From contig DGKJ01000029.1 of the NCBI GenBank assembly GCA_002387735.1, positions 5,251 to 69,250 on the forward strand: a stretch of 64,000 bases of DNA, read 5' to 3'. This document shows, in pieces, positions 8,455-16,179 of the stretch. The notes beneath the pieces are model-generated. The model had not been told where the DNA came from. It saw only the letters and a program-made list of their open reading frames with translations, and searched no databases. The DNA is from Bacteriovoracaceae bacterium UBA4573. Lineage in GTDB: Bacteria > Bdellovibrionota > UBA1018 > UBA923. The translations under genes and the position numbers were made by a program. How positions within the stretch are numbered: the first letter of the stretch is position 1; every line of letters begins with the position of its first letter.

Positions 8455-8962
8455 ACGAAAAAAAAGCAGTGGAGCAACCCGTTCTTCCCCGCTGGTCGGC
8501 ATCGTAATGGGAAGCGACTCTGACCTTTCGGTTATGCGCGACGCTGCACAGGCGCTCAAAGGTCTTGGTGTACCTTATTCAATCGAAATTGTTTCGGCCC
8601 ATCGCACGCCCCAAGAGGTTGCGCTGTACGCGGAGGCTGCCTTTGAAAAAGGACTGCGTGTTATTATTGCCGGAGCAGGCGGGGCGGCTCACTTGCCCGG
8701 CATGATTGCGGCCCATTCGGTGCTACCTGTTATTGGCGTACCCGTGCCAATAGGGGAACTCCGTGGAATGGATGCGCTCCTATCGATAGTGCAAATGCCA
8801 CGCGGAGTGCCGGTCGCGACTGTCGGCATTGGCAATGCTTGGAATGCGGGAGTTTTGGCCGCGCAAATCATTGCTACCAACGACAAACGTTTGCAAAATA
8901 AAATTGCGGACTACAAAGACACAATGCGCAAGAAGGTTCTTCGAAAAAAGATTTCAGCTTGA
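8447..8962 (+). CDS. purE: N5-CAIR mutase, PurE
   Basis: 171 residues from the ATG at 8447. PurE signatures are GIVMGSDSDLSVM, VSAHRTP, AGAGGAAHLPGM and PIGELRGMDALLS. The enzyme shifts the carboxylate of N5-CAIR to give CAIR, acting directly after PurK. The first ~12 residues are a lysine-rich extension. A longer in-frame open stretch upstream lies within purK in another frame and is not a plausible start. The gene overlaps purK by 8 bp. Confidence 0.95.
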   Translation: MAKRKKSSGATRSSPLVGIVMGSDSDLSVMRDAAQALKGLGVPYSIEIVSAHRTPQEVALYAEAAFEKGLRVIIAGAGGAAHLPGMIAAHSVLPVIGVPVPIGELRGMDALLSIVQMPRGVPVATVGIGNAWNAGVLAAQIIATNDKRLQNKIADYKDTMRKKVLRKKISA

Positions 8963-9030
8963 AGGACCGCTCAGTTCCCCCTACTCTTGTAGAGTCAAAT
9001 CTATCTTTAACAACACCGATGGAGAAATCA

Positions 9031-9537
9031 ATGTTTACAAAAACACGTTATTTCGCGCTCGCAGCAGTTGCCGCACTGAGTCTTACTTTCAGCGCTACCG
9101 TCACTTTCGCTATGGGCGATGCCGGTTGCGGTCTTGGAAGTGTTGTTTTCAGTTCAAATAAGAAATTACACCAAATTCTTGCCGCCACTACTAACGGTAC
9201 TTTTGGTAGCCAAACTTTCGGAATCACGACTGGAACATCTAATTGTAAAGCCAGTGGGTTTGCCAAAGTCGAAAAAGAACAAATTTTTTATGCCGAATCG
9301 AACTATAAAAATCTCATGACAGAAATGGCACAAGGTCGTGGTGAAAGTCTCGAAGGTTTTGCCCAAGTTCTTGGCTGCAACTCTGCGAGCACTCTGGATT
9401 TTGGAAAAATGACTCAGTCCCAATACGAAAGCATTTTTCCCAAAGCCGATACCACGGCCGTCGAAATGCTACGTTCAGTAAAACAACAAATTCAAGCCCA
9501 CCCGAAACTTGCAAAGGCCTGCGGCCAAGTAGGTTAA
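9031..9537 (+). CDS. DUF3015 family secreted protein
   Basis: 168 residues from the ATG at 9031, chosen because GGAG lies six bases upstream and because it gives a clean signal peptide (KTRYFALAAVAALSLTFS...FA, cleavage near residue 27). The mature N-terminus GDAGCGLGSVVF and the core LAATTNGTFGSQTFGITTG are typical of DUF3015. Members are periplasmic or outer-membrane-associated proteins of unknown function, common in Bdellovibrio-like and marine proteobacteria. Three cysteines (in GCGLG, SNCKASG and LGCNS) plus one near the end could form two disulfides. A strong intrinsic terminator begins 26 bp after the stop. Confidence 0.85.
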   Translation: MFTKTRYFALAAVAALSLTFSATVTFAMGDAGCGLGSVVFSSNKKLHQILAATTNGTFGSQTFGITTGTSNCKASGFAKVEKEQIFYAESNYKNLMTEMAQGRGESLEGFAQVLGCNSASTLDFGKMTQSQYESIFPKADTTAVEMLRSVKQQIQAHPKLAKACGQVG

Positions 9538-9544
9538 GTTTCAA

Positions 9545-11476
9545 GTGGTTTTCCGGTTGTTCCAACAGGGCGTCGCAGTTGGCGGCGCCCTGTTTTTTTT
9601 ACTTACAACGCAAGTCAGTATCGCCTTTTCGCAAAACCTTCCCACTTCTGAACGAATGCGGACCTTGTCGAATGAACGCTACTGGCATTTGTTGATGCAC
9701 TATCGAAAAAACTTGTTCGGAGGTTATCGTTCCGAGGCCGACGGACTAGAGTTTTTTCTGGCACCAGACGGTCGAACCGATCCTTACTCAGAACTGGTGG
9801 CCAATGTGCGCGCGTTTTTGCAGCCGGAACCGGTAAAAACCATTGGTCCGCTCAAACAACATCCAAGTTGTGCGTTTCCCGAACGCCACCGCTATTTAAA
9901 AGAACAATTGGGTTTGGCTACGCCTGTTGTCAAATGTCCTGACTTCGAAGCGTGGAGGCCCCGTTTTTCACCCTCTGGTGCTACGCTGGTATTTGCCTCT
10001 GCCTATTTGAATAACCCGGCATCAATGTTTGGACATACGTTTCTTCGAATAGATTCAAAACCTAGAATTGATCACACCAAGAAAAACGATCTTCTCGATT
10101 ACGGCGTAAACTATTCTGCGAAAACTGGTGACGACGGAGGAATTACTTTTGCCGTTCTAGGCCTTATCGGTGGGTACCCAGGATTTTTTTCGTTACTCCC
10201 CTACTTCGAAAAAGTTCAGGAATACTCCGACGTCGAGAGCCGCGATCTTTGGGAATACCCACTCCATCTTGAACCCGAACAAATTCACCGAATGATCGGA
10301 CACATTTGGGAACTCGGCAGTACTTATTTTGATTATTTTTTTTTCGACGAGAACTGTTCCTACCACTTACTTTCACTTCTGGAAGTAGCCAACCCGAACT
10401 GGCACTTAACCGACGAGTTTTTTTACTGGGTGATTCCAAGCGACACAGTTCGAGTGCTAGCCAAGGTCCCAGGCGCACTCGGCCCCCCCACCTTTCGCCC
10501 CTCGCTCCAACGTCGACTTGAGCGCCAGTATGAGGACCTAAACCCAACTGAACTTGCGCAGTTCGAACATGCTCGCGACACCCAATTTAAGTTGAAAGGA
10601 AACGAATCGGTGGCGGTTCTCGATGTTTTGATCGATCAACAGAAATACGATCTAATGCGAAACCAACGAAACGAGACGGACCTCGACAAACAATTGCGCC
10701 GCGAACTTCTGCTGGCCCGCGCCAAATCTCTTGCAGTTTCCGATCAGAAATATTCCGGCCGAATCGATGCCTGGCATTCCGCTGCAGTTAGCAACCGTCC
10801 GGACCATGGCGTGCACACCGCCAAACTTTCAGTATACGGCGGCTCGTTTCGAAAAACGGCATACTATGGTCTGCAAATACGGCCGGTGTACCACGACTTG
10901 TTTGATCAAGACGCCGGCTATCTTGCATTCTCCGAGCTAACCATAGGACGCGTAAACCTCAGAATATATCCCAGTGAAAAACGCGTGAGGTTACACTCTG
11001 CACATATCGCCGAAGTCACTTCGCTTGCGCCTTCAGATGCGCTCGGAAGCCGTCTGTCTTGGAGTGCAAGCGGTGGTTTAGTGTCGCCACGCGATGTGGC
11101 ATGCCGCAATTGTAATGCCTTGGCCGTGGAAGGTGGCGCCGGTGAGAGCTTTTGGCTTTCGCCGCGTCAAAGTGGAATATTTTACGGCTTACTAAAAATT
11201 ACTGCTCAGTACAGCGGTTGGTTCGATGCGAATATACGATTCGGTCCACTGGTAGACACCGGTGCGCTATTTAGTATTAGTGACCAATTAAAAACCGGGC
11301 TGCGGGCTCGGTTCACCTATTTTCCGACGCAAAAAATTCGCTGGTCGTTTGAACCCACTTTCACCATGGGTTGGTTGTTCGCCAACCAAATGGAGTTTCG
11401 CTTTGAGCAAACTTGGACAGCCACGAAAGAAATTCACGGTTTTGACATGAATGGAGCGCTCGCCTGGTACTTTTGA
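9545..11476 (+). CDS. DUF4105 (Lnb N-terminal domain-like) protein with C-terminal outer-membrane barrel
   Basis: 643 residues from a GTG at 9545 with AGG eleven bases upstream. A signal peptide is encoded at the very start (hydrophobic run about 10-27, ending near FSQ). The DUF4105 domain spans about 35-370: FASAYLNNPASMFGHTFLRI with His164 and DENCSYHLLSLLE with Cys271, consistent with a papain-like Cys/His pair. DUF4105 includes the Lnb lipoprotein N-acyltransferases of Bacteroidetes, so a role in lipoprotein or lipid modification is possible but unproven. From about 420 on, alternating beta strands end in ...NGALAWYF, which looks like an outer-membrane barrel. The first 20 codons overlap a strong terminator, so the start could be a different codon or the hairpin may be regulatory. 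The stop overlaps the next start (TTGA). Confidence 0.82.
   Translation: MVFRLFQQGVAVGGALFFLLTTQVSIAFSQNLPTSERMRTLSNERYWHLLMHYRKNLFGGYRSEADGLEFFLAPDGRTDPYSELVANVRAFLQPEPVKTIGPLKQHPSCAFPERHRYLKEQLGLATPVVKCPDFEAWRPRFSPSGATLVFASAYLNNPASMFGHTFLRIDSKPRIDHTKKNDLLDYGVNYSAKTGDDGGITFAVLGLIGGYPGFFSLLPYFEKVQEYSDVESRDLWEYPLHLEPEQIHRMIGHIWELGSTYFDYFFFDENCSYHLLSLLEVANPNWHLTDEFFYWVIPSDTVRVLAKVPGALGPPTFRPSLQRRLERQYEDLNPTELAQFEHARDTQFKLKGNESVAVLDVLIDQQKYDLMRNQRNETDLDKQLRRELLLARAKSLAVSDQKYSGRIDAWHSAAVSNRPDHGVHTAKLSVYGGSFRKTAYYGLQIRPVYHDLFDQDAGYLAFSELTIGRVNLRIYPSEKRVRLHSAHIAEVTSLAPSDALGSRLSWSASGGLVSPRDVACRNCNALAVEGGAGESFWLSPRQSGIFYGLLKITAQYSGWFDANIRFGPLVDTGALFSISDQLKTGLRARFTYFPTQKIRWSFEPTFTMGWLFANQMEFRFEQTWTATKEIHGFDMNGALAWYF
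9564..9600 (+). terminator. Intrinsic terminator after the DUF3015 gene, inside the DUF4105 leader
   Basis: Arms at 9565-9576 (ACAGGGCGTCGC) and 9582-9593 (GCGGCGCCCTGT) pair over 12 bp with one G-U, around the loop AGTTG, followed by eight T residues at 9593-9600. This is a textbook rho-independent terminator. It is unusual in lying inside the predicted signal-peptide coding region of the next gene if that gene starts at 9545. Confidence 0.9.
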
Positions 11477-12336
11477 AACGCCGAATCAGTATCTGCTACT
11501 TCATTTCCGTTCTGGTTGCCGTCAGCGTTGGCGGCTGCGGCGGTTTTTTTTACCATCCTGATCGTGAAAAATATTTTGACCCCCATAAAAATGGTTTTAA
11601 CCCGCAAGACGTTTGGTTCACTGCTGGAGACGGCGCCAAGCTCCACGGGTGGTGGTTCGCGGTGCCAAATGCTGTAGGCACGATCGTGCAGTTTCATGGC
11701 AACGCCGAAAATCTAACGAGCCATTTCGCCAGCCTGGCTTGGCTTACTCGGGAACGCTACAATCTTTTTATTTTCGACTACCGAGGTTACGGGCAATCTC
11801 CGGGCAACCCCGACGCGGCGGGGCTATACTTAGACGGCATGGCTGCGCTCGACACCGCGTGGGATTTGCATCAGCGCACGTCTAGGTCGTCGAACCGTTT
11901 CGTGGTCTTTGCCCAAAGCTTGGGAGTAATCGTCGCAACACGTGCCTTTTCGGACTTTCAACACCGCGACGCCACTTGGATGCTAGTGTTGGACTCTGGG
12001 TTTTGCTCTTTTAAAGACCTCGTGCAGGAAAAAATGGCAGACATCTGGATCACCTGGCCTTTCAGTCCGCTTGGCCGCCTAAGCGTTTCGGATCGATACG
12101 CCTGTCGTTCAGTGTTACCTTCACTTCGCGTTCCAACCCTTGTCATTCACGATGAAAACGACCCGGTCGTTGATATTCGCAATTCTGAAATGATTTTCGA
12201 CGCACTCACCCAACAAGAAAAACATTTCTGGCGAATTAGCGAGGGGCGCCACGTCGCGGTATTCGCGATTGATCAACCGAATCGAAGAAAACTCTTTTTA
12301 GACCTCTTGTCGTCTCGCCTCGCTCGGGTAAAATGA
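11473..12336 (+). CDS. Lipoprotein alpha/beta hydrolase
   Basis: 287 residues from a TTG at 11473 that overlaps the previous stop. The N-terminus is a lipoprotein signal ending VGGC (Cys22). The alpha/beta-hydrolase core shows an oxyanion-type QFHGNAEN, DYRGYGQSPG, a nucleophile elbow FAQSLGV (Ser, with Ala in place of the usual first Gly), an acid in HDENDPVV and His in EGRHVA. This is the BAAT/Hydrolase-4-like family of membrane-anchored esterases and lipases (the bem46/YfhR type). Substrate unknown. Coupling with the DUF4105 gene suggests a shared envelope-lipid function, by inference. Confidence 0.82.
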   Translation: MKRRISICYFISVLVAVSVGGCGGFFYHPDREKYFDPHKNGFNPQDVWFTAGDGAKLHGWWFAVPNAVGTIVQFHGNAENLTSHFASLAWLTRERYNLFIFDYRGYGQSPGNPDAAGLYLDGMAALDTAWDLHQRTSRSSNRFVVFAQSLGVIVATRAFSDFQHRDATWMLVLDSGFCSFKDLVQEKMADIWITWPFSPLGRLSVSDRYACRSVLPSLRVPTLVIHDENDPVVDIRNSEMIFDALTQQEKHFWRISEGRHVAVFAIDQPNRRKLFLDLLSSRLARVK

Positions 12337-12351
12337 ATCAAAGAGGAATAC

Positions 12352-12819
12352 ATGCTCACCGCAACCAAAGAAAATCGCGATGGTAAACAATTTGTTTTGT
12401 TAGGTGGCACAATCGACGAGACCGACGATTTGGCAAAAGTGATTGGAATGCCGACCGGCCCCTTGATTGTTTCTTGCCGAGATTTAACGCGAATAAATTC
12501 AGTCGGCGTAAAAAATTGGATGAAGTACTTTTCACAACTCCAACAAAATAAATTGCAGTTTGAATTCGAAGAACTTTCGGTAGCGCTGGTCGAGCAAGTT
12601 AATATTGTCAAAAACTTCGCTTGCGGCGGCCCAGTGCTTTCGATCGCCATGCCGTTTCGGTGTAATTCGTGTCAAACGGGATTAACCGGGGCCATCAAGA
12701 CAGAAGTCGTACGATCGATGAATTTCAATATTGCACCGGTTCAGTGTCCAAAATGTGGCGGATCGGCGGAATTCGACGACGTGGCCGAAGAATATTTTTC
12801 GTTTCTCACGCGCAGCTAG
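12352..12819 (+). CDS. STAS-like anti-anti-sigma protein with C-terminal zinc ribbon (second copy)
   Basis: 155 residues, a paralogue of the product of 3290-3811. The STAS-like part (1-100) carries CRDLTRINSVGV, placing Ser50 at the SpoIIAA phosphoacceptor position, followed by a conserved Trp (KNW, as REW in the other copy) and LVEQVNIVKN (FVEQASTVPN in the other). Zinc-ribbon pairs are C104xxC107 and C132xxC135, and the tail is AEEYFSFL. The start codon follows AGAGGAA. Twelve bases after its stop comes a GHKL ATPase gene, the expected kinase partner of a STAS protein. The shared tail and ribbon argue that these two proteins form one family distinct from ordinary SpoIIAA. Confidence 0.76.
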   Translation: MLTATKENRDGKQFVLLGGTIDETDDLAKVIGMPTGPLIVSCRDLTRINSVGVKNWMKYFSQLQQNKLQFEFEELSVALVEQVNIVKNFACGGPVLSIAMPFRCNSCQTGLTGAIKTEVVRSMNFNIAPVQCPKCGGSAEFDDVAEEYFSFLTRS

Positions 12820-12830
12820 AGGGTCGCACC

Positions 12831-13811
12831 ATGAGCGTCAATAAGCTAGTACTGGTGTCTTCGGGCCCTGAGGATCTCGACTTCGCACTAAAAGTTTGTC
12901 AGCGTTTTCGAATTCAGTTGGCCGTGCCTAAATCCTGGCATGAACTACTAGAGACTTTGAGTGAATCCTACTCCACCTATATTTTCTGGGCCCTCGGTGA
13001 TTTGGAACTTCACGACGCCTCTCACCCGTTTTTCATCGGAGCCATTGAAGAGGCACTCACCGGCCAAGTCGACCCTTCTCGAGTTTTCGCTCTTACGACT
13101 AAACCCATACACCACTACCAAGATATGTTTGAAAAGTTCCCCACGATCAAGGGCCGCTTTCAGCACAATTTGATCCGCAATTATCCGCCGGGCTGTGAAA
13201 TTCTTTACGCTAGGCTACTTGAATACTGTTCTGCTCCCGAGCCATCAGGGCTTCAAAAGCTTTTTGATCCTACGACTAAGATTCAACGACTCGCGCTCAA
13301 GAATTCTTCCCAAAAAAACTCCGCGGTTTCCGCCCTCGAAAAAACTCTGCTTAAAACCGGATTCGATGAACGAATTGCGTCCCGCATTGCGCAGGCGACT
13401 GACGAACTACTGATGAACGCAATATTCGACGCATCACGCGACTCCTCAGGGGTGGCCAACCGTCAAATGCTCGATCGCCGAGTGCATTTCGCCTTTGGCC
13501 CTCAAGAACCGGTGGAAATGGAGTTCGGCCTCAATCAAGAATATTTTGCGATCTGCGTCACAGACCATTTCGGCTCCTTAAAAAAGGAAACTCTATTTAA
13601 ATTTCTTCATCAAAATTACCAAGATAAGGACTACCAGCTCCGTAAATACGGTCCTGGAGCCGGTCTCGGGCTCTACGGCATTGTGGCGGGAGGTCTCAGC
13701 CTGCTCATATCCTGCAAACCCGGTAAAAGAACCGATGTAGCGGTGTTTTTCCCACGGGTGAAGAGCTATCGGGAGTTTCGAAAGAGTTTTCAGTTTACAG
13801 CTTTTTTTTAA
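12831..13811 (+). CDS. GHKL ATPase (RsbW/SpoIIAB-like) with N-terminal receiver-like region
   Basis: 326 residues from the ATG at 12831 (AGAGGG upstream); a longer open frame upstream lies inside the STAS gene. Residues 1-135 look like a degenerate receiver-type alpha/beta domain (VLVSSGPEDLDFALKVC, YIFWALGD) without clear phospho-acceptor residues. Residues 165-310 form the GHKL ATPase: N box TDELLMNAIFD (Glu192, Asn196), G1 box DHFGS (Asp245, Gly248) and G2 box GPGAGLGLYG. No dimerisation-phosphoacceptor His domain is present, so it resembles serine-kinase anti-sigma factors rather than a two-component kinase. Together with the preceding STAS protein and the PP2C phosphatase at the left edge it completes a partner-switching set. 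No sigma factor gene is in the window. Confidence 0.78.
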   Translation: MSVNKLVLVSSGPEDLDFALKVCQRFRIQLAVPKSWHELLETLSESYSTYIFWALGDLELHDASHPFFIGAIEEALTGQVDPSRVFALTTKPIHHYQDMFEKFPTIKGRFQHNLIRNYPPGCEILYARLLEYCSAPEPSGLQKLFDPTTKIQRLALKNSSQKNSAVSALEKTLLKTGFDERIASRIAQATDELLMNAIFDASRDSSGVANRQMLDRRVHFAFGPQEPVEMEFGLNQEYFAICVTDHFGSLKKETLFKFLHQNYQDKDYQLRKYGPGAGLGLYGIVAGGLSLLISCKPGKRTDVAVFFPRVKSYREFRKSFQFTAFF

Positions 13812-13829
13812 AGGCACACAATATAAGCT

Positions 13830-14543
13830 GTGACAGGACGTCGCGTTTGGGCCCTTGGGCTCGCACTATCGGTTGCTCTCCTTGGTATTTTCTTCTTCGA
13901 ATCAGAGTCTTCGTCCCCCCCTGCAACCGCGGAGGTGGCGTTTTCTACTCACAACGCGCAACGAGCGCCGGCGGCCGAAACTCTTGCGCCGACTGAGGCC
14001 ACGCAATTTGAAACCAGTGGTTGGGCTCCAGTGGTTGTTCCCGCGCCCGACAACGCCCGTCTGCTTGCCGAGCCTAACGCTTCTAGTGATTCCCAAGTCG
14101 CGGCTCTTCACACCTTACTACAGAGTGCGATTTTCGAGTCTGCCGATCTGGAAACACTTGCCCACATTGCCCGCACTACGAGTCAGAATAAAACTCGGTA
14201 CCTGGCGATAGAAGCCATTGCTCGCGCCGCAGATGCTCGCGCAGAAGCAATACTAATTGGCCTTTTCGAAGACCTCGACGACCCAACTTACTCTCAGGAA
14301 ACGCGCTCTCAAATACTAAGCAGCATTGAGCCAAGCGATGCTAGTTCCAGCGGAAGTCGTTTTTTACTTACTCTTTTTTTCCGGGCCGACTTACCAGATT
14401 CACTCAAGGAACAAGCCCTTCAGGCACTCGTCGCAGTTTCAATTTCTGACGAATCCGCGATCGAAGTCTTGGTCCAGCAACTTCCCCAGACTTGGGCCGA
14501 ACGCTTTATTCTGGCGACTCGGGCGATTCGAGGACAATCATGA
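13830..14543 (+). CDS. Membrane-anchored HEAT-like protein of unknown function
   Basis: 237 residues from a GTG at 13830. One N-terminal helix (about 5-24) acts as signal or anchor, followed by a low-complexity Ala/Pro/Glu linker (to about 90) and a helical region with paired helices (LETLAHIARTTS..., YLAIEAIARAADARAEAILIGLFED, SLKEQALQALVAVS) like HEAT or armadillo repeats. Such repeats bind other proteins. Its stop overlaps the start of the M64-type protease (ATGA), so it may be an adaptor, inhibitor or chaperone for that protease; this is inference only. The ribosome site is weak. Confidence 0.6.
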   Translation: MTGRRVWALGLALSVALLGIFFFESESSSPPATAEVAFSTHNAQRAPAAETLAPTEATQFETSGWAPVVVPAPDNARLLAEPNASSDSQVAALHTLLQSAIFESADLETLAHIARTTSQNKTRYLAIEAIARAADARAEAILIGLFEDLDDPTYSQETRSQILSSIEPSDASSSGSRFLLTLFFRADLPDSLKEQALQALVAVSISDESAIEVLVQQLPQTWAERFILATRAIRGQS

Positions 14544-16156
14544 CAACTATCAAACGTTATTTGCGCGCCGCTACGGGCCTTTGTTTCGGTGTATTTTCGA
14601 TTTTTATGACCGTTCCGGCAAAGGCTGAACACTCGGTGGTTGATTACGGTGAAGCCGTGTACTGCATTCGAGGCGATGGCGCTCAGTGTACTCCTCAAAT
14701 GATCGCCAGTCCGGCGCATCGTAAAACTCTGTTACTTCCGACGGGCTATACCGCAAGCGAACGTGAGGTTTTTCGCCAAGATTTTTACCGGCTTGTTAGC
14801 AACCTTGCCCTTGCCGGCACTTCGATCTACGCGGGCGACTATGCCGATCGCATGGTATATGTGGGTTTTTGGATTGCAAGCCCTCCACTGGAAAGTGGCC
14901 AAGCTACTTTTTCAGCTCGCATTGTTCCCCACCCGATTCGAAGCAGCGCCTTAACAATGGACCAAAGCAAGGTCCACAAGTTAATCGAAAGTCTCAGAAA
15001 ACTGGAACCGCAGTTATTCACTCCTTGGGCCGCAATCGTCATTTACAACACCGATCGAACGGACGTGACGGCCAACGCCTCTCCGCCCTCTTTTATCCAA
15101 AAACCCTACGGCCTCGCACGCGTCACACGGGGAGACATTTTAGAGAGTCCCTATATACCGGTTCACGAGCTCGCACATGCCGCTCTGAATTTTGTGGACG
15201 AGTACACCGAACCTGGACTTGAGAACATGTCGATTCGCTCGATTGACCGTTTAACTCCGCTCGCCGTGTTATCGGGCGGCTGGTCGGGCTGGGTACGAGC
15301 TGTGCGAAATCTCTTTGGGGTGTACTCCTACCGAATTTCAGAGGTACTCGCGGCCAACGGCAACGACAATGTCGACGTCACCAAACACCCCACTCGGGTC
15401 GCGACCCCGGGGTTTCGCGCCGAAACCTATGAGTACGAAGGCGGAATGTTTTTTGGCCGCGGCACTTACCACGACGCGGGTCAAAATTTAATGAACGACG
15501 ACCGAGCAAACCAAGGAGCCGACGACGGATTCGCCTACGCTCATTCGCCAGCTCAGCAACGGGTTATTCGTACGGCCTTTCGATTTCCTTACCGGGCCGG
15601 GCGCCCCAATGATCGCATTCGAGCTGCCGGACCTCGCGGTAGTTGGAGAGCGGAATGGGGCAATACGACACAACTCATGTTGTTCGACGCTGATAAACAC
15701 CACCGTTTTCAACCTACCGTTCGTTACGACGTACAAATCGGTTGGTACGACCGCGACTGGAAAACTTGTTGGGGCGGCGGCGTAGTGCCCTACCCGTGTT
15801 ACGAAAATAAATGGGTCACTTTTCAGAAAAGCCAATATCCTTCGGCTCGCAATATAGATTTAAATCACACTGCACTTTTCAAGGTTGCAAAGCTATTTCA
15901 AAAACTGGCCTGCCACCTTGGAATCGACTCCATCAAACCCAACTCTGCGAGCCAGGGGAAATACGATCTCTGTTCACAAGATCTCGACTCGGTCACTGCC
16001 AGTTTTCTGCCCACCATGGTGTTTCCGATGCCTTACCAGGACGTATCCATTCCAGCCAAACAGTGGCTCACCAAATACCACTGGAGGTTTCGCACCTACA
16101 ACGGCTCATACCATTCCGGCTGGACTGGTTGGAGCTCCTTCACGAGAGCATTATAA
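14540..16156 (+). CDS. Secreted M64 (IgA peptidase)-type metalloprotease
   Basis: 538 residues from the ATG at 14540, which overlaps the upstream stop. A signal peptide is present (LCFGVFSIFMTVPAKA, cleavage near 29). The zinc motif HELAHAALNFVDEY (His209, Glu210, His213, Asp220) matches the HExxHxxxxxxDEY pattern of peptidase family M64. The N-terminal part also fits the family (LPTGYTASEREVFRQDFYRLV). The C-terminal ~170 residues have paired cysteines and aromatic-rich beta sequence and may be a binding domain. Such enzymes are exported and degrade proteins outside the cell or in the periplasm; the substrate is unknown. Confidence 0.85.
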   Translation: MTTIKRYLRAATGLCFGVFSIFMTVPAKAEHSVVDYGEAVYCIRGDGAQCTPQMIASPAHRKTLLLPTGYTASEREVFRQDFYRLVSNLALAGTSIYAGDYADRMVYVGFWIASPPLESGQATFSARIVPHPIRSSALTMDQSKVHKLIESLRKLEPQLFTPWAAIVIYNTDRTDVTANASPPSFIQKPYGLARVTRGDILESPYIPVHELAHAALNFVDEYTEPGLENMSIRSIDRLTPLAVLSGGWSGWVRAVRNLFGVYSYRISEVLAANGNDNVDVTKHPTRVATPGFRAETYEYEGGMFFGRGTYHDAGQNLMNDDRANQGADDGFAYAHSPAQQRVIRTAFRFPYRAGRPNDRIRAAGPRGSWRAEWGNTTQLMLFDADKHHRFQPTVRYDVQIGWYDRDWKTCWGGGVVPYPCYENKWVTFQKSQYPSARNIDLNHTALFKVAKLFQKLACHLGIDSIKPNSASQGKYDLCSQDLDSVTASFLPTMVFPMPYQDVSIPAKQWLTKYHWRFRTYNGSYHSGWTGWSSFTRAL

Positions 16157-16179
16157 TAGTGTAAGGTTCGTCCCACACC

